Assembly: GCF_030372105.1 (NCBI RefSeq)
Contig: NZ_JAUDBQ010000015.1
Location: 1-64,000 of the forward strand
Direction of reading: 5' to 3'
DNA from: Cellulomonas cellasea
Lineage (GTDB): Bacteria; Actinomycetota; Actinomycetes; Actinomycetales; Cellulomonadaceae
Length of the DNA stretch: 64,000 nt
Positions 7,482-16,485 of this stretch are shown here, one piece after another; the first letter of the stretch is position 1; every line of letters starts with the position of its first letter. The notes beneath the pieces were generated by a model. The model worked only from the letters and a program-made list of their open reading frames with translations, was not told the origin of the DNA and made no database searches. The position numbers and the translations under genes are program-made.

Positions 7482-9581
7482 ATGACCGTGCGCGAGGCGC
7501 CCCCAGCCACTGACACCGACCACAACCCCAGGGTCGGCGTCGGGGGGCTCCTCGCGCTGCTCGCGGGCAGCGGCGCGCTGCTCGCCGTCCTCGGCGTGTG
7601 GATGTCGGGCGCCGCGGTGCCCGGCTTCCTGCGGGACCCGGGCGCCGTGGTGCGCTGGGGGCTCCCCGTCGTCACCACACTCACGGAGCTCGCCGGCTCG
7701 CTCACCCTCGGCGCCCTGGTCCTGGCCATCGGGGTCCTCCCGCGCCGGGCCGCGGCAGCGGTGGGGACGGCCACGTCCCGCCCGGCACGGGGCGGCGTGA
7801 GCCCTGTCGTGGGCGATGGCTATGCGCGCAGCCTGGTCCTCGCCGGGGTCTCCGCGGCCGTGTGGACGGTGCTGAGCATGGTCCACCTGGTGCTGACCTA
7901 CGCCTCGGTGAGCGGGCGCCCGCCGGACTCGGCGACGTTCGGCGAGGAGCTCGGCGTCTTCGTCACCCAGATCGACCTGGGCCGCACGCTCATCCTGGTG
8001 ACGACCCTCGCGGCGGTCGTCACAGCCCTCGCGCTGCTGGTCGCGACCCCGACGGGCGCCGCCTGGACGGCAGTGCTCGTCGTCGTCGCGCTGTGGCAGC
8101 AGGCGCAGACCGGCCACGCCGCCGGATCGGCCAGCCACGACCTGGCCACCACGTCCATGTTCGTGCACCTGGTCGGCGCGGCGGTGTGGATCGGCGCCCT
8201 GGCGGCTCTGGCGGTGCTGCTGAGCCGGCTGGGCGCGGACCTGGGACCGGCGGTGGCCCGCTACTCGGTGATCGCCGGCTGGTGCTTCGCGGCGGTCGCC
8301 GTGTCCGGGCTGGTCAACGCCGTGGTCCGGGTGGGCGGCATGGACGGGATGGCGAGCCGCTACGGCGTGCTGGTCATCGTCAAGGCCGTGCTGTTCGGCG
8401 CCCTGGGGCTGCTGGGGTTGTGGCACCGACGCCGCGTCATCCCGGCGCTGGCCGGCGTCGACACCCGTGGGGCCGGCGCACGCCTGTTCTGGCGCCTCGT
8501 CGCCGTCGAGCTCGCCGTGATGGGCGCCGTCTCCGGGGTGGCCGCCGCGCTCGGCTCGACGTCGCCGCCGGTGCCCGATGAGCCCATCGGCAACCCGACG
8601 CCCGCCGAGATCGTCACCGGCCACGCGCTGCCGCCCGAGCCGACGCCCCTGCGCTGGCTCACTGAGTGGCGCTGGGACCTGATGTTCGCGTTCGCCGCCG
8701 TCGCCGGGATCGTGGTCTACCTGGCCTGGGTGCGCCGCCTGCGCAAGCGCGGCGACACGTGGCCGATGAGCCGCACTCTCATGTGGGTGGCCGGGCTGGT
8801 CATCTTCTTCTGGACGACGTCCGGCGGCCCCGCCATGTACGGCCATGTGCTGTTCAGCGCGCACATGGTGCAGCACATGATCCTGGCGATGGTCATCCCG
8901 ATCCTGCTGGCGCTCGCGGCGCCGGTGACGCTGGCGCTGCGGGCGTTGCCGTCGCGGTCGGTGTCGCTGCGCGGGGACGCGTCGCGGGGCCCTCGCGAGT
9001 GGATCCTGGTGCTGGTGCACAGCCGGCTCGGCCAGTTCTTCGCGAACCCGATCGTCGCGGCGGTGAACTTCGCCGGGTCGATGATCGTCTTCTACTACAC
9101 CAACGCGTTCGAGTGGGCCCTGACCAGCAGCGTCGGGCACATCGTCATGGTGGTGCACTTCTCGCTCGCCGGGTACCTGTTCGCGAACGGCCTGATCGGC
9201 GTGGACCCCGGCCCGAAGCGCCCGCCGTACCCGCAGCGCATCCTCGTGCTGTTCGGCACGATGGCCTTCCACGCGTTCTTCGGGGTGACGCTGCTCAACG
9301 GGGAGTCGCTGCTGGTCGCCGACTACTTCGGGCTGTTGGGCCGCGAGTGGGGGCCGTCCGCGATCGCCGACCAGCAGAAGGGCGGCGGGGTCGCCTGGGG
9401 CATCGGCGAGCTGCCGACCTTGGCGTTGGCCGTCGGCGTCGCGGTGTCCTGGGCGCGGGACGACGAGCGGGTCGCGCGTCGCCGTGACCGCAAGGTGGAC
9501 CGCGACGGGGACGTGGAGATGGACGAGTACAACGCGATGCTGGCCCGGATGTCCGATCGCGACGGCGCCGCCCCGCACTGA
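7482..9581 (+). CDS. CopD-CtaG fusion, copper import/oxidase assembly
   Basis: A 699-residue polytopic membrane protein. The first half (about 1-340) is a CopD-type copper permease domain with conserved His in transmembrane segments (for example MVHLVLTYAS and SMFVHLVGAAVWIG); the second half is a CtaG/caa3-type cytochrome oxidase assembly domain (FSAHMVQHMILAMVIPI, then VMVVHFSLAGYLFANGLIG). This fusion is common in actinobacteria and links copper uptake to cytochrome c oxidase metallation. It is the last gene of the ycnI-copC-copD cluster. The C-terminal 50 residues are charged and cytoplasmic. Confidence 0.92.
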   Translation: MTVREAPPATDTDHNPRVGVGGLLALLAGSGALLAVLGVWMSGAAVPGFLRDPGAVVRWGLPVVTTLTELAGSLTLGALVLAIGVLPRRAAAAVGTATSRPARGGVSPVVGDGYARSLVLAGVSAAVWTVLSMVHLVLTYASVSGRPPDSATFGEELGVFVTQIDLGRTLILVTTLAAVVTALALLVATPTGAAWTAVLVVVALWQQAQTGHAAGSASHDLATTSMFVHLVGAAVWIGALAALAVLLSRLGADLGPAVARYSVIAGWCFAAVAVSGLVNAVVRVGGMDGMASRYGVLVIVKAVLFGALGLLGLWHRRRVIPALAGVDTRGAGARLFWRLVAVELAVMGAVSGVAAALGSTSPPVPDEPIGNPTPAEIVTGHALPPEPTPLRWLTEWRWDLMFAFAAVAGIVVYLAWVRRLRKRGDTWPMSRTLMWVAGLVIFFWTTSGGPAMYGHVLFSAHMVQHMILAMVIPILLALAAPVTLALRALPSRSVSLRGDASRGPREWILVLVHSRLGQFFANPIVAAVNFAGSMIVFYYTNAFEWALTSSVGHIVMVVHFSLAGYLFANGLIGVDPGPKRPPYPQRILVLFGTMAFHAFFGVTLLNGESLLVADYFGLLGREWGPSAIADQQKGGGVAWGIGELPTLALAVGVAVSWARDDERVARRRDRKVDRDGDVEMDEYNAMLARMSDRDGAAPH

Positions 9582-9668
9582 TCGGGCGGCGAACTGATCT
9601 GGCGACGCGCTAGGCGGCGCGTGTGGAACGCATGCCCTGGCGAGGCGCCCGCGTGATAGGACGGACGC

Positions 9669-11768
9669 GTGACCCAGACGCCGCAGCCTCCCACGCCGTT
9701 CCACGACCTCGAGCAGTACATCGCCCTGCCGCGGATGTCGGGCCTCACGCTGTCGAAGGACGGCACACGCCTCGTGACGGCCGTCGCGACGCTCGACGCG
9801 AAGCGCACGAGGTACGTGACGGCGTTGTGGGAGGTGGACCCTGTGGGGGAGAAGCCCGCGCGTCGCCTGACCCGCAGCGCCAAGGGGGAGTCCAGCGCGG
9901 CGTTCACGCCGTCGGGGGACCTGCTGTTCACCTCGGCCCGCCCGGACCCGGAGCCCCGCGAGGGCGCTGACGACGAGCCGGCGCCGGCGCTGTGGCTGCT
10001 GCCCGCCGATGGCGCCGAGGCGCGGGTCATCGCCGACCGTGCCGCCGGGCTGGGCGGCGTCCGTGTCGCCGCTGACGCACCGATCGTCATGGTCGGCTCG
10101 GAGGTGCTGCCGCGCGCCGCGGACGCCGTCGACGACGAGCGGCTGCGCAAGGGCCGCAAGGACAAGAAGGTCGCGGCGATCCTGCACACGTCGTACCCGG
10201 TGCGGTACTGGGACCACGACCTGGGCCCCGCGACGCCGCACCTGTTCACCGCGCCGCTCGACGCCGACGTCACCGAGCCTGTCGCCGGGGCGCCGGAGCC
10301 GCGCCTCGAGCTCACGGACGTGACCCCGGGCGCTGCCGCCGCGCTGATCGAGCAGTCCAGCGACCTGTCGCCTGACGGCCGCACGATCGTCACTGGATGG
10401 ATGACGCCGATCGCGCGCGGCGCGCAGCGGGCGCATCTCGAGGTGGTGGACGTCGCGACCCGCGAGCGCCGCACCCTCGTCGCGGACGAGGATGCGGACC
10501 TCAGCGCCCCTGTGATCTCGCCCGACGGCCGGCTGGTGGCGTACACCCGCGGGACGCTCGGCACGCCGCACAGCGCCCCGCGGTCGGAGCTGTGGGTGGT
10601 GGGCCTGGACGGCGCCGGCGCGCGTCGGCTCGCCGAGGGCTGGGACCGGTGGGCGCACAGCCCTGTGTGGACGCCGGACTCCGCCGCACTGCTGGTCTCG
10701 GCAGATGACGACGGCCGCGGGCCGATCTTCCGCATCGACCTGGCCACGGACTCCGTCACGCGCGTGACCAGCGACGACGCTGCATTCACCGACGTCCAGG
10801 TCAGCCCCGACGGGCAGACCCTGTACGCGATGCGCAGCTCCTACCTGACGCCCGCGCACCCGGTGCGCGTGGACCTGGCGGCCGCCGTCGCCGCTGGATC
10901 ACCGGTTCCCGCCACCGCCCTCCGCGCCCCGGCGCCCGTGCCCGCCGTGCCCGGGACGCTCACCGAGGTGGTCGCCACCGCCGAGGACGGCCAGCGCGTC
11001 CGGTCCTGGCTCGCGCTGCCCGAGGGCGCCTCGGCCGCGAGCCCCGCGCCGTTGCTGCTGTGGATCCACGGCGGGCCGCTCAACTCGTGGAACGCCTGGT
11101 CGTGGCGCTGGAACCCGTGGCTGCTCGTCGCCCAGGGGTACGCGGTGCTGCTGCCCGACCCGGCGCTGTCCACCGGCTACGGCCAGGACTTCGTCCAGCG
11201 TGGCTGGGGCTCGTGGGGCGACGCGCCGTTCACCGACCTGATGGCCGCCACCGACGCCACCGTCGCGCGGCCCGACATCGACGAGACCCGCACGGCCGCG
11301 ATGGGCGGGTCGTTCGGCGGGTACATGGCCAACTGGGTGGCCGGGCACACCGACCGCTTCGACGCGATCGTCACGCACGCGAGCCTGTGGGCACTGGACC
11401 AGTTCGGCCCGACGACGGACGCGGCCTACTACTGGGAGCGGGAGATGACGGACGAGATGGCCCTGGCCAACTCCCCGCACCTGTTCGTGGAGAAGATCGC
11501 GACGCCGATGCTCGTCATCCACGGCGACAAGGACTACCGCGTCCCGATCGGCGAGGGCCTGCGGCTCTGGTACGAGCTCAACGCCCGCTCAGGCCTGCCC
11601 GCCGACGAGGAGGGCCGCACCCCGCACCAGTTCCTGTACTTCCCGGATGAGAACCACTGGATCCTCGCGCCGCAGAACTCGATCGTCTGGTACCAGGTGA
11701 TCGAGGCGTTCCTCGCGCAGCACGTGCTCGACCAGGAGCCGCCCGCGCTGCCGGAGGTGCTGGGCTGA
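9669..11768 (+). CDS. S9-family prolyl oligopeptidase/acylaminoacyl peptidase
   Basis: A 699-residue cytoplasmic serine peptidase without a signal peptide. The N-terminal half is a beta-propeller of WD-like blades (repeated SPDGR motifs such as DLSPDGRTIV and ISPDGRLVAY); the C-terminal 260 residues are the alpha/beta-hydrolase domain with nucleophile Ser548 in GGSFGGY and the His in DENHWIL; the triad Asp is probably in VIHGDKDYRV. The GTG at 9669 is used; no ATG lies close by. It removes dipeptides or acylated residues from short peptides. It is coupled by a one-base TGATG overlap to a proline iminopeptidase-like gene. Confidence 0.92.
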   Translation: MTQTPQPPTPFHDLEQYIALPRMSGLTLSKDGTRLVTAVATLDAKRTRYVTALWEVDPVGEKPARRLTRSAKGESSAAFTPSGDLLFTSARPDPEPREGADDEPAPALWLLPADGAEARVIADRAAGLGGVRVAADAPIVMVGSEVLPRAADAVDDERLRKGRKDKKVAAILHTSYPVRYWDHDLGPATPHLFTAPLDADVTEPVAGAPEPRLELTDVTPGAAAALIEQSSDLSPDGRTIVTGWMTPIARGAQRAHLEVVDVATRERRTLVADEDADLSAPVISPDGRLVAYTRGTLGTPHSAPRSELWVVGLDGAGARRLAEGWDRWAHSPVWTPDSAALLVSADDDGRGPIFRIDLATDSVTRVTSDDAAFTDVQVSPDGQTLYAMRSSYLTPAHPVRVDLAAAVAAGSPVPATALRAPAPVPAVPGTLTEVVATAEDGQRVRSWLALPEGASAASPAPLLLWIHGGPLNSWNAWSWRWNPWLLVAQGYAVLLPDPALSTGYGQDFVQRGWGSWGDAPFTDLMAATDATVARPDIDETRTAAMGGSFGGYMANWVAGHTDRFDAIVTHASLWALDQFGPTTDAAYYWEREMTDEMALANSPHLFVEKIATPMLVIHGDKDYRVPIGEGLRLWYELNARSGLPADEEGRTPHQFLYFPDENHWILAPQNSIVWYQVIEAFLAQHVLDQEPPALPEVLG

Positions 11769-13066
11769 TGGCCGACGAGTACCGCGTCCCGGGGCTCGTG
11801 GTGCGCGAGCACCGCGTGAGCGTGCCGGTGGACTGGTCCGCGCCGGAGCGCTTCGGGTCCATCGAGGTGTTCGCCCGGGAGCTCGTCGACCCCGCGAAGG
11901 CCGGCGACGACCTGCCGCTGCTGCTCTTCTTGCAGGGCGGCCCCGGCGGCCAGGGCCCGCGCCCGCTGGGCGGCGGCTGGTGGGGGACGGCGCTGCAGAC
12001 GCACCGGGTGGTGCTGCTCGACCAGCGCGGCACCGGCCGCTCGTCGCGTGTGGACGGGCGCGCCATCGCGGCCTTCGACGACCCGCGCCAGGCCGCCGAC
12101 TACCTGGCGTGCTTCCGGGGCGACGCGATCGTGGCCGACGCCGAGCACCTGCGCGCCACCGTCTACGGCGGACGGCGATGGGCCACCCTCGGCCAGTCGT
12201 ACGGCGGGTTCCTCACCCTGGCCTACCTGTCCCGCCACCCGCAGGCGCTGACCTCCTGTTACGTGACGGGCGGGCTGCCGGGCATCACGGCCACCGCGCA
12301 GGACGTGTACCGGGCCACCTACCCGTTGCAGGCGCAGCGCAACACCGAGCTCGCGCGCCGCTACCCGGCCGACGTGGCGGCCCTGGGCCGGCTCGCCGAC
12401 CGGCTCTCCGCCGAGGACGTGCGCCTGCCGAACGGCGACCCGTTCACCACCGAGCGACTGCAGACCTTGGGCATGCCGCTGGGCATGAGCACCGGGGCGG
12501 ACGCGCTGCACTGGCTGCTCGACACGGCCTTCGTCGACGAGGCCACGGCTGAGCCGTCCGCCGCCTTCCTCGCGGCCGTCGCGCACCAGACCGGCTTCGA
12601 CGACAACCCGCTGTACGCCGTGCTGCAGGAGGTCATCTACCACCAGGGCCACGTCGAGCCCGGCTGGGCCGCGCAGGCCGAGCAGGATCGGTGGCGGCAG
12701 TTCGACACCACCGCCCGACCGCTGCACCTCACGGGTGAGGCGATCTTCCCGTGGATGTACGAGCAGGTCAGCGCCCTGCGGCCATTCCAGGCCGTCGCCG
12801 AGGAGCTCGCCAGCCGCACCGAGTGGCCCCAGTTGTACGACCTCGACCGGCTGGCCGCCAACGAGGTGCCCGTCGCGGCCGTGCAGTACTACGACGACCC
12901 CTACGTGGACCTCGGCCTGGCGCTGGGCACAGCCGACCGCGTCGGCAACGCGCAGGTGTGGATCACCAACGAGTACCTCCACGACGGCCTGCGCGTCGCC
13001 GGGGACGTCATCCTGCCCCGCCTGATGGACCTCGCCGCCGGACGCTGGACGGTCACGGGGCGCTGA
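11768..13066 (+). CDS. Proline iminopeptidase-like S33 hydrolase
   Basis: A 432-residue alpha/beta hydrolase of peptidase family S33. It shows the oxyanion motif LQGGPGGQG, the DQRGTGRSS motif and the nucleophile elbow GQSYGGF typical of prolyl aminopeptidases. These enzymes remove N-terminal proline or similar residues from peptides in the cytoplasm. Its start overlaps the S9 peptidase stop, so the two probably finish off imported peptides together. The last codons (T-G-R-stop) lie in the first unit of a 16-bp tandem repeat (13051-13130), so the C-terminus may vary between strains. Confidence 0.88.
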   Translation: MADEYRVPGLVVREHRVSVPVDWSAPERFGSIEVFARELVDPAKAGDDLPLLLFLQGGPGGQGPRPLGGGWWGTALQTHRVVLLDQRGTGRSSRVDGRAIAAFDDPRQAADYLACFRGDAIVADAEHLRATVYGGRRWATLGQSYGGFLTLAYLSRHPQALTSCYVTGGLPGITATAQDVYRATYPLQAQRNTELARRYPADVAALGRLADRLSAEDVRLPNGDPFTTERLQTLGMPLGMSTGADALHWLLDTAFVDEATAEPSAAFLAAVAHQTGFDDNPLYAVLQEVIYHQGHVEPGWAAQAEQDRWRQFDTTARPLHLTGEAIFPWMYEQVSALRPFQAVAEELASRTEWPQLYDLDRLAANEVPVAAVQYYDDPYVDLGLALGTADRVGNAQVWITNEYLHDGLRVAGDVILPRLMDLAAGRWTVTGR

Positions 13067-13130
13067 GGTCACGGGGCGCTGAGGTCACGGGGCGCTGAGG
13101 TCACGGGGCGCTGAGGTCAAGGTGCGCTGA
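13051..13130. repeat. 16-bp tandem repeat spanning two stop codons
   Basis: Five head-to-tail copies of GGTCACGGGGCGCTGA (13051-13066, 13067-13082, 13083-13098, 13099-13114, 13115-13130). The first four are identical; the fifth has two changes. Unit 1 holds the stop of the S33 peptidase gene and unit 5 the stop of the convergent glycosylase gene. It looks like slippage between two convergent gene ends. Confidence 0.95.
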
Positions 13131-13899
13131 GCTCGCGGGCCCGGCGGAAGACGTCGTCGAGCATCTGCGGGGTCAGCCGGCCGGTGAAGGTGTTCTGCTG
13201 GCTGACGTGGAACGACCCGAGCAGGGTCAGCGCCTGCCCGTCGGGCCCCGTCAGCGGCGCCTCCGCGCCATGCGCGAACCGGGGCCGCGGCCGGGGCACG
13301 TGCCAGCCCTGCTCGCCGAGGGTCGCCAGCATCGCCTGCCAGGCGAAGCCGCCGAGCGCCACCACGACCCGGGGCTGGACCAGCCGCAGCTCGCGGGTGA
13401 GCCATGGCGCGCAGGTGCGGCGCTCCTCGGGCGTGGGGGCGTTGTCCGGCGGGGCGCAGTGCACGGGCGCCGTGAGCCGCAGGCCGGTGAGCACCAGGCC
13501 GTCATCGGCCCGCACGGACGTGGGCTGTGAGGCGTAGCCCGCGCGGTGCAGCGACGCGATCAGGAAGTCCCCGGACCGGTCGCCGGTGAACATGCGGCCC
13601 GTGCGGTTGCCGCCATGCGCGGCAGGGGCCAGGCCCACCACGAGCACCTGCGCGTGCGGGTCGCCGAGGCCCGGCACCGGCCGCGCCCAGTACTCCTCGC
13701 CGCGGAACGACGCGCGCGGCGCGGCGGCGACGGCCTCCCGCCACGCGACGAGCCGAGGGCAGGCCCGGCACTCGACGAGCATGCCGTCCAGCTCGTCCAC
13801 CGTGCGGGCCGAGGCGGCGACCAGGGGGTACGCCGGGTCGTCCGGCACGCGCGGCGCTCCGTCGTCCCCTGTCGCCTGCACCCCCTTCACCCCGGTCAC
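13117..13899 (-). CDS. Uracil-DNA glycosylase, family 5 (UdgB)
   Basis: A 260-residue DNA repair enzyme that removes uracil and other deaminated bases. Family 5 marks are the motif GLAPAAHGGNRTGR (about residues 89-102) in place of the polar water-activating motif of family 4, and the C-terminal SFHVSQQNTFTGRLT motif. Cys44, Cys47, Cys148 and Cys163 are spaced as 4Fe-4S ligands. It starts at GTG 13899, overlapping by four bases the stop of the upstream YciO-type gene. The C-terminal Ala-Pro-stop lies in the last copy of the 16-bp repeat. Confidence 0.9.
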   Translation of the reverse strand: MTGVKGVQATGDDGAPRVPDDPAYPLVAASARTVDELDGMLVECRACPRLVAWREAVAAAPRASFRGEEYWARPVPGLGDPHAQVLVVGLAPAAHGGNRTGRMFTGDRSGDFLIASLHRAGYASQPTSVRADDGLVLTGLRLTAPVHCAPPDNAPTPEERRTCAPWLTRELRLVQPRVVVALGGFAWQAMLATLGEQGWHVPRPRPRFAHGAEAPLTGPDGQALTLLGSFHVSQQNTFTGRLTPQMLDDVFRRARELSAP

Positions 13900-14516
13900 T
13901 CGAAGCGGCTGGGGTCCCCGGCGCCGACGCGCACGATCTCGGGGTACCCCTCGGACCAGTCGATGACGGTGGTGGGCTCGGTGCCGCAGTCCCCGGCGTC
14001 GATCACCGCGTCGACCAGGTGGTCGAGCTCCTCCTTGACCTGCCAGCCGTCAGTCAGCGGCTGCTCCTCGCCGGGCAGCAGCAGCGTGCTGGACAGCAGC
14101 GGCTCGCCGAGCTCCCGCAGCAGCGCCTGCACCACCCGGTGGTCGGGGATGCGCACCCCGACGGTCCGCTTCTTGGGGTGCGCGAGCCGCTTCGGCACCT
14201 CCTTGGTGGCCGGCAGGATGAACGTGTACGCCCCGGGGGTGGCGGCCTTGATGGCCCGGAACGCCGCGTTGTCGAGCTGCACCAGCTGCCCGAGCTGCGT
14301 GAAGTCCGAGCACACCAGGGTGAAGTGGTGCTTCTCGTCGAGGTGGCGGATCTGGCGGATGCGGTCCGCCGCCGCGTGGTCGTCCATGCGGGCGCCCAGC
14401 GCGTAGCAGGAGTCCGTGGGGTAGGCGATCAGCGCGTCGTCGCGCAGCATCTGCACTGCCTGGGCGATGGTGCGCGGCTGGGGGTCGTGGGGGTGGACGT
14501 CGAGGTACCGGGCCAT
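13896..14516 (-). CDS. Sua5/YciO/YrdC-family protein (YciO branch)
   Basis: A 206-residue protein of the family that includes threonylcarbamoyl-AMP synthases. It has the nucleotide-binding start (IAYPTDSCYALGARMDD), FTLVCSDFTQL, the FILPATKEVPKRLAHPKKR stretch and VGVRIPDH. Length and sequence fit the YciO branch, whose role in tRNA t6A synthesis is less certain than that of Sua5/YrdC. An RNA-binding or salvage role is known only for the family. The ATG at 14516 is preferred because homologues begin near the MARYLDVHP sequence. It is coupled to the downstream glycosylase by a GTGA overlap. Confidence 0.88.
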   Translation of the reverse strand: MARYLDVHPHDPQPRTIAQAVQMLRDDALIAYPTDSCYALGARMDDHAAADRIRQIRHLDEKHHFTLVCSDFTQLGQLVQLDNAAFRAIKAATPGAYTFILPATKEVPKRLAHPKKRTVGVRIPDHRVVQALLRELGEPLLSSTLLLPGEEQPLTDGWQVKEELDHLVDAVIDAGDCGTEPTTVIDWSEGYPEIVRVGAGDPSRFE

Positions 14517-14671
14517 GGGTCGAGAGTAGGCCCGCCGCCTGGCCACGGCGCCCCGGCAGGCCCGCGTCATCAGCCTCGACGATCCCGCTCGCCGCGCGGA
14601 AACGGACAACCCGCGCCAGACTCGTGGCTGCCCGGGCGGCCCCCCTGCCCGGCCCGACGGGAGGAGTGACC

Positions 14672-14896
14672 ATGGGAATCGGTGGCGGCATAGGCCTCAT
14701 CGTGCTCGGCGCGATCCTGGCGTTCGGCGTGCAGGACGGCATCAGCGGTGTCGACCTGACGGCGATCGGGTACATCTGCATGGGTGGTGGCCTGCTGGCC
14801 ATCATCATCGCGCTGGTGCTCAACGCCCAGCGCAGCAACACCACGCACCGCGAGGTCATCGAACGGCACGACGACACCCGCCCGCCCGTCTACTGA
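14672..14896 (+). CDS. DUF6458-type small membrane protein, copy 1
   Basis: A 74-residue protein with two transmembrane helices (GIGLIVLGAILAFGVQDG and GYICMGGGLLAIIIALVL) joined by a short loop containing GVDLTAIGYICMG, and a charged cytoplasmic tail (THREVIERHDD). GGGAGG lies a few bases before the ATG. This matches a small protein family common in actinobacteria (DUF6458) of unknown function. A second copy lies at 15034 in the same direction; the two share the MGIGGGI start, the central loop and the THREVIER/SHREVIER tail, so this is a tandem duplication. Confidence 0.88.
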   Translation: MGIGGGIGLIVLGAILAFGVQDGISGVDLTAIGYICMGGGLLAIIIALVLNAQRSNTTHREVIERHDDTRPPVY

Positions 14897-14917
14897 CGGA
14901 CCCGGCGACCCTTTTCC

Positions 14918-14961
14918 GGCGAGCGCCGCACCACGCAGCAGCGCGTGGTGCGGCGCTCGCC
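14918..14961. terminator. Long perfect hairpin between DUF6458 copies
   Basis: A perfect 19-bp stem (14918-14936 and 14943-14961) with a 6-base loop AGCAGC; the left arm is GGCGAGCGCCGCACCACGC. CTTTT just upstream makes the other strand read AAAAG. It is very probably an intrinsic terminator separating the two copies. Confidence 0.8.
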
Positions 14962-15033
14962 GCGCGTCCGCCGTCGGCCAGGGCGAGACTCGACAGTGCG
15001 GGCGCCCGACGCCCGGCGCGAGAGGGGTCAGGC

Positions 15034-15252
15034 ATGGGCATCGGCGGCGGCATCGTCCTCATCGTGATCGGCGCGACGCTCGCGTTCGCGGTCACCGACA
15101 ACGTCCCCGGCGTCGACCTGACGATCGTGGGCTACATCTGCATGGGCGCAGGGCTGCTGGCGCTCATCCTGGCGATCATCTTCAACGCACAGCGCTCGCA
15201 CACGAGCCACCGCGAGGTCATCGAGCGCCGGGACACGGGCTACCGGTACTGA
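15034..15252 (+). CDS. DUF6458-type small membrane protein, copy 2
   Basis: A 72-residue paralogue of the protein at 14672-14896: MGIGGGIVLIVIGATLAFAV, the GVDLTIVGYICMGAGLL loop and second helix, and the SHREVIERRD tail. It has two transmembrane helices and unknown function. GAGAGGGG lies a few bases before the ATG. Because a strong hairpin separates the copies and a second one follows this gene, each copy probably has its own transcript. Confidence 0.88.
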   Translation: MGIGGGIVLIVIGATLAFAVTDNVPGVDLTIVGYICMGAGLLALILAIIFNAQRSHTSHREVIERRDTGYRY

Positions 15253-15274
15253 GCGCCAGGCGACGCGCGCACGA

Positions 15275-15310
15275 GCGCCCGCCTCGCCGTGATGCGGGCG
15301 AGGCGGGCGC
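15275..15310. terminator. Bidirectional terminator (DUF6458/LPMO)
   Basis: A 14-bp stem, GCGCCCGCCTCGCC (15275-15288) and its complement (15297-15310), with an 8-base loop. It sits between the convergent ends of the second DUF6458 gene (15252) and the LPMO gene (15328). Confidence 0.78.
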
Positions 15311-15327
15311 AGCGCGTTGCGAGCCGG

Positions 15328-16485
15328 TCAGGCCACGGTGCAGGCCGAGCCGTTGAGGGTCACGCCGGTGGGCGCGCCCGGGCCGTTGGTCGCGTTGGCC
15401 AAGAACCCGAAGCTCGTGGAGCCGTTCGCCGCGATCGTGCCGTTCCACGCGGCGGCTTTGGCGGTCACCACGGCGCCGGACTGCGTGGCTGTCGAGCTCC
15501 ACGCCTGGCTGAGCTGCTCACCCTTGCTGAAGGTCCACTTCAGCTCCCAGTTGTTCACCGCCGAGCTGGAGCCGTTGCGCACGGTCACCTGGCCGACGAA
15601 CCCGCCGTTCCACGCGTTCGTCGTGTCGAAGGTGACGGAGCAGCCCGAGGCGGGCGGCGTCGTCGGGGTGACGGTGGGCGTCGGGTTGACCGTCGGGGTC
15701 GGGGTCGGGTTCACGGTGGGGGTCGGCGTCGGGTTGACCGTCGGGGTCGGCGTCGGCGTCGGGTTCACCGTGGGCGTCGGGGTGGGGGTCGGGTTGACCG
15801 GGCCGCCCTGGAAGTTCACGTCCGAGCAGTTGTAGAACGCCTCGGGGCTGTCGGAGCGCTGCCAGATCGAGTAGATGATGTGGCGCCCCGACTTGTTCGG
15901 GAGCGTGGCGTTCCAGTAGTACTCGGCGCCCTGGGGGCCGCCCTCGCGCAGCGGCGGGTTGGTCACCTCGTTGAACGGCGCGGCCTCCAGGTCGCTCCAC
16001 TTCAGCGGCTGGCTGGGGTTCCACCCGTCCTTGGTGACGTACTGCGACCACGTGCCCGGGTGCCGTGCCCACGCGTTGTACTGCAGCGTGATGGTCGAGC
16101 CGGACTGCAGCGTGGTGGTCGGCCAGTCCGTGCCGCCCTTGCGGGCGCCGCTGAACGAGGCGAGCGGGCCGCACAGGTTGCCGTCGGGGATGATCGTGCG
16201 GTGCTGGCCGCCGGCGTTGCTCAGCAGGTTCCCGAACCAGTTGTAGAACGGGTAGTTGCCGTTCTCGGCGAGCATGTTCACGCAGGCGGGGTTGGTCGGG
16301 TTCAGCCCGCCGCCCACCCCGTTCTCGATGCCGTTGACGTAGCACGCGTAGGTGCGCGTGGCGGGGTAGGTGAGGCCACCGTGCGCCATCGCCGGTGACG
16401 TGGGCAAGGCGACTAACAGCGTCGCGGCCAAGGCCGTCGTCGCTGCCGCGGCGATGCGCCGCGCGAGCCTTCGGGCAGGGGACAT
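15328..16485 (-). CDS. Secreted LPMO (AA10) with C-terminal CBM2
   Basis: A 385-residue secreted copper enzyme that cleaves crystalline polysaccharide oxidatively. The signal peptide (1-34) ends in AMA, leaving His35 as mature N-terminus ([15 protein letters not shown]); with His142 ([10 protein letters not shown]) it forms the histidine brace. The AA10 domain runs to about residue 228, followed by a Thr-Pro linker (about 230-279) of TPTPT and VNP repeats and a CBM2 (Cys282 to Cys382) with exposed-Trp candidates such as AWNGG and NNWELKW. GAGGAG lies six bases before the ATG at 16485. The CBM2 and the cellobiose genes at 48-54 kb point to cellulose, although some AA10 enzymes act on chitin. 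It is divergent from the protease gene at 16928. Confidence 0.95.
   Translation of the reverse strand: MSPARRLARRIAAAATTALAATLLVALPTSPAMAHGGLTYPATRTYACYVNGIENGVGGGLNPTNPACVNMLAENGNYPFYNWFGNLLSNAGGQHRTIIPDGNLCGPLASFSGARKGGTDWPTTTLQSGSTITLQYNAWARHPGTWSQYVTKDGWNPSQPLKWSDLEAAPFNEVTNPPLREGGPQGAEYYWNATLPNKSGRHIIYSIWQRSDSPEAFYNCSDVNFQGGPVNPTPTPTPTVNPTPTPTPTVNPTPTPTVNPTPTPTVNPTPTVTPTTPPASGCSVTFDTTNAWNGGFVGQVTVRNGSSSAVNNWELKWTFSKGEQLSQAWSSTATQSGAVVTAKAAAWNGTIAANGSTSFGFLANATNGPGAPTGVTLNGSACTVA

Noticed and set aside
3941-7774. A very long open frame (1277 codons) on the reverse strand.
   Set aside because: It runs antisense through the copper genes, amiS and in another frame through tmk, is full of Arg/Pro/Ala runs and has no domain of its own. 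It is a GC-rich shadow frame.
7422-10859. A 1145-codon reverse-strand open frame.
   Set aside because: It lies antisense to copD-ctaG and the S9 peptidase, both of which have clear domains; its composition is that of a shadow.
15640-15800. Short tandem repeats that look like a satellite or CRISPR-like array.
   Set aside because: They encode the Thr-Pro linker of the LPMO (TPTPTVNP units) in frame; no spacers of CRISPR type.
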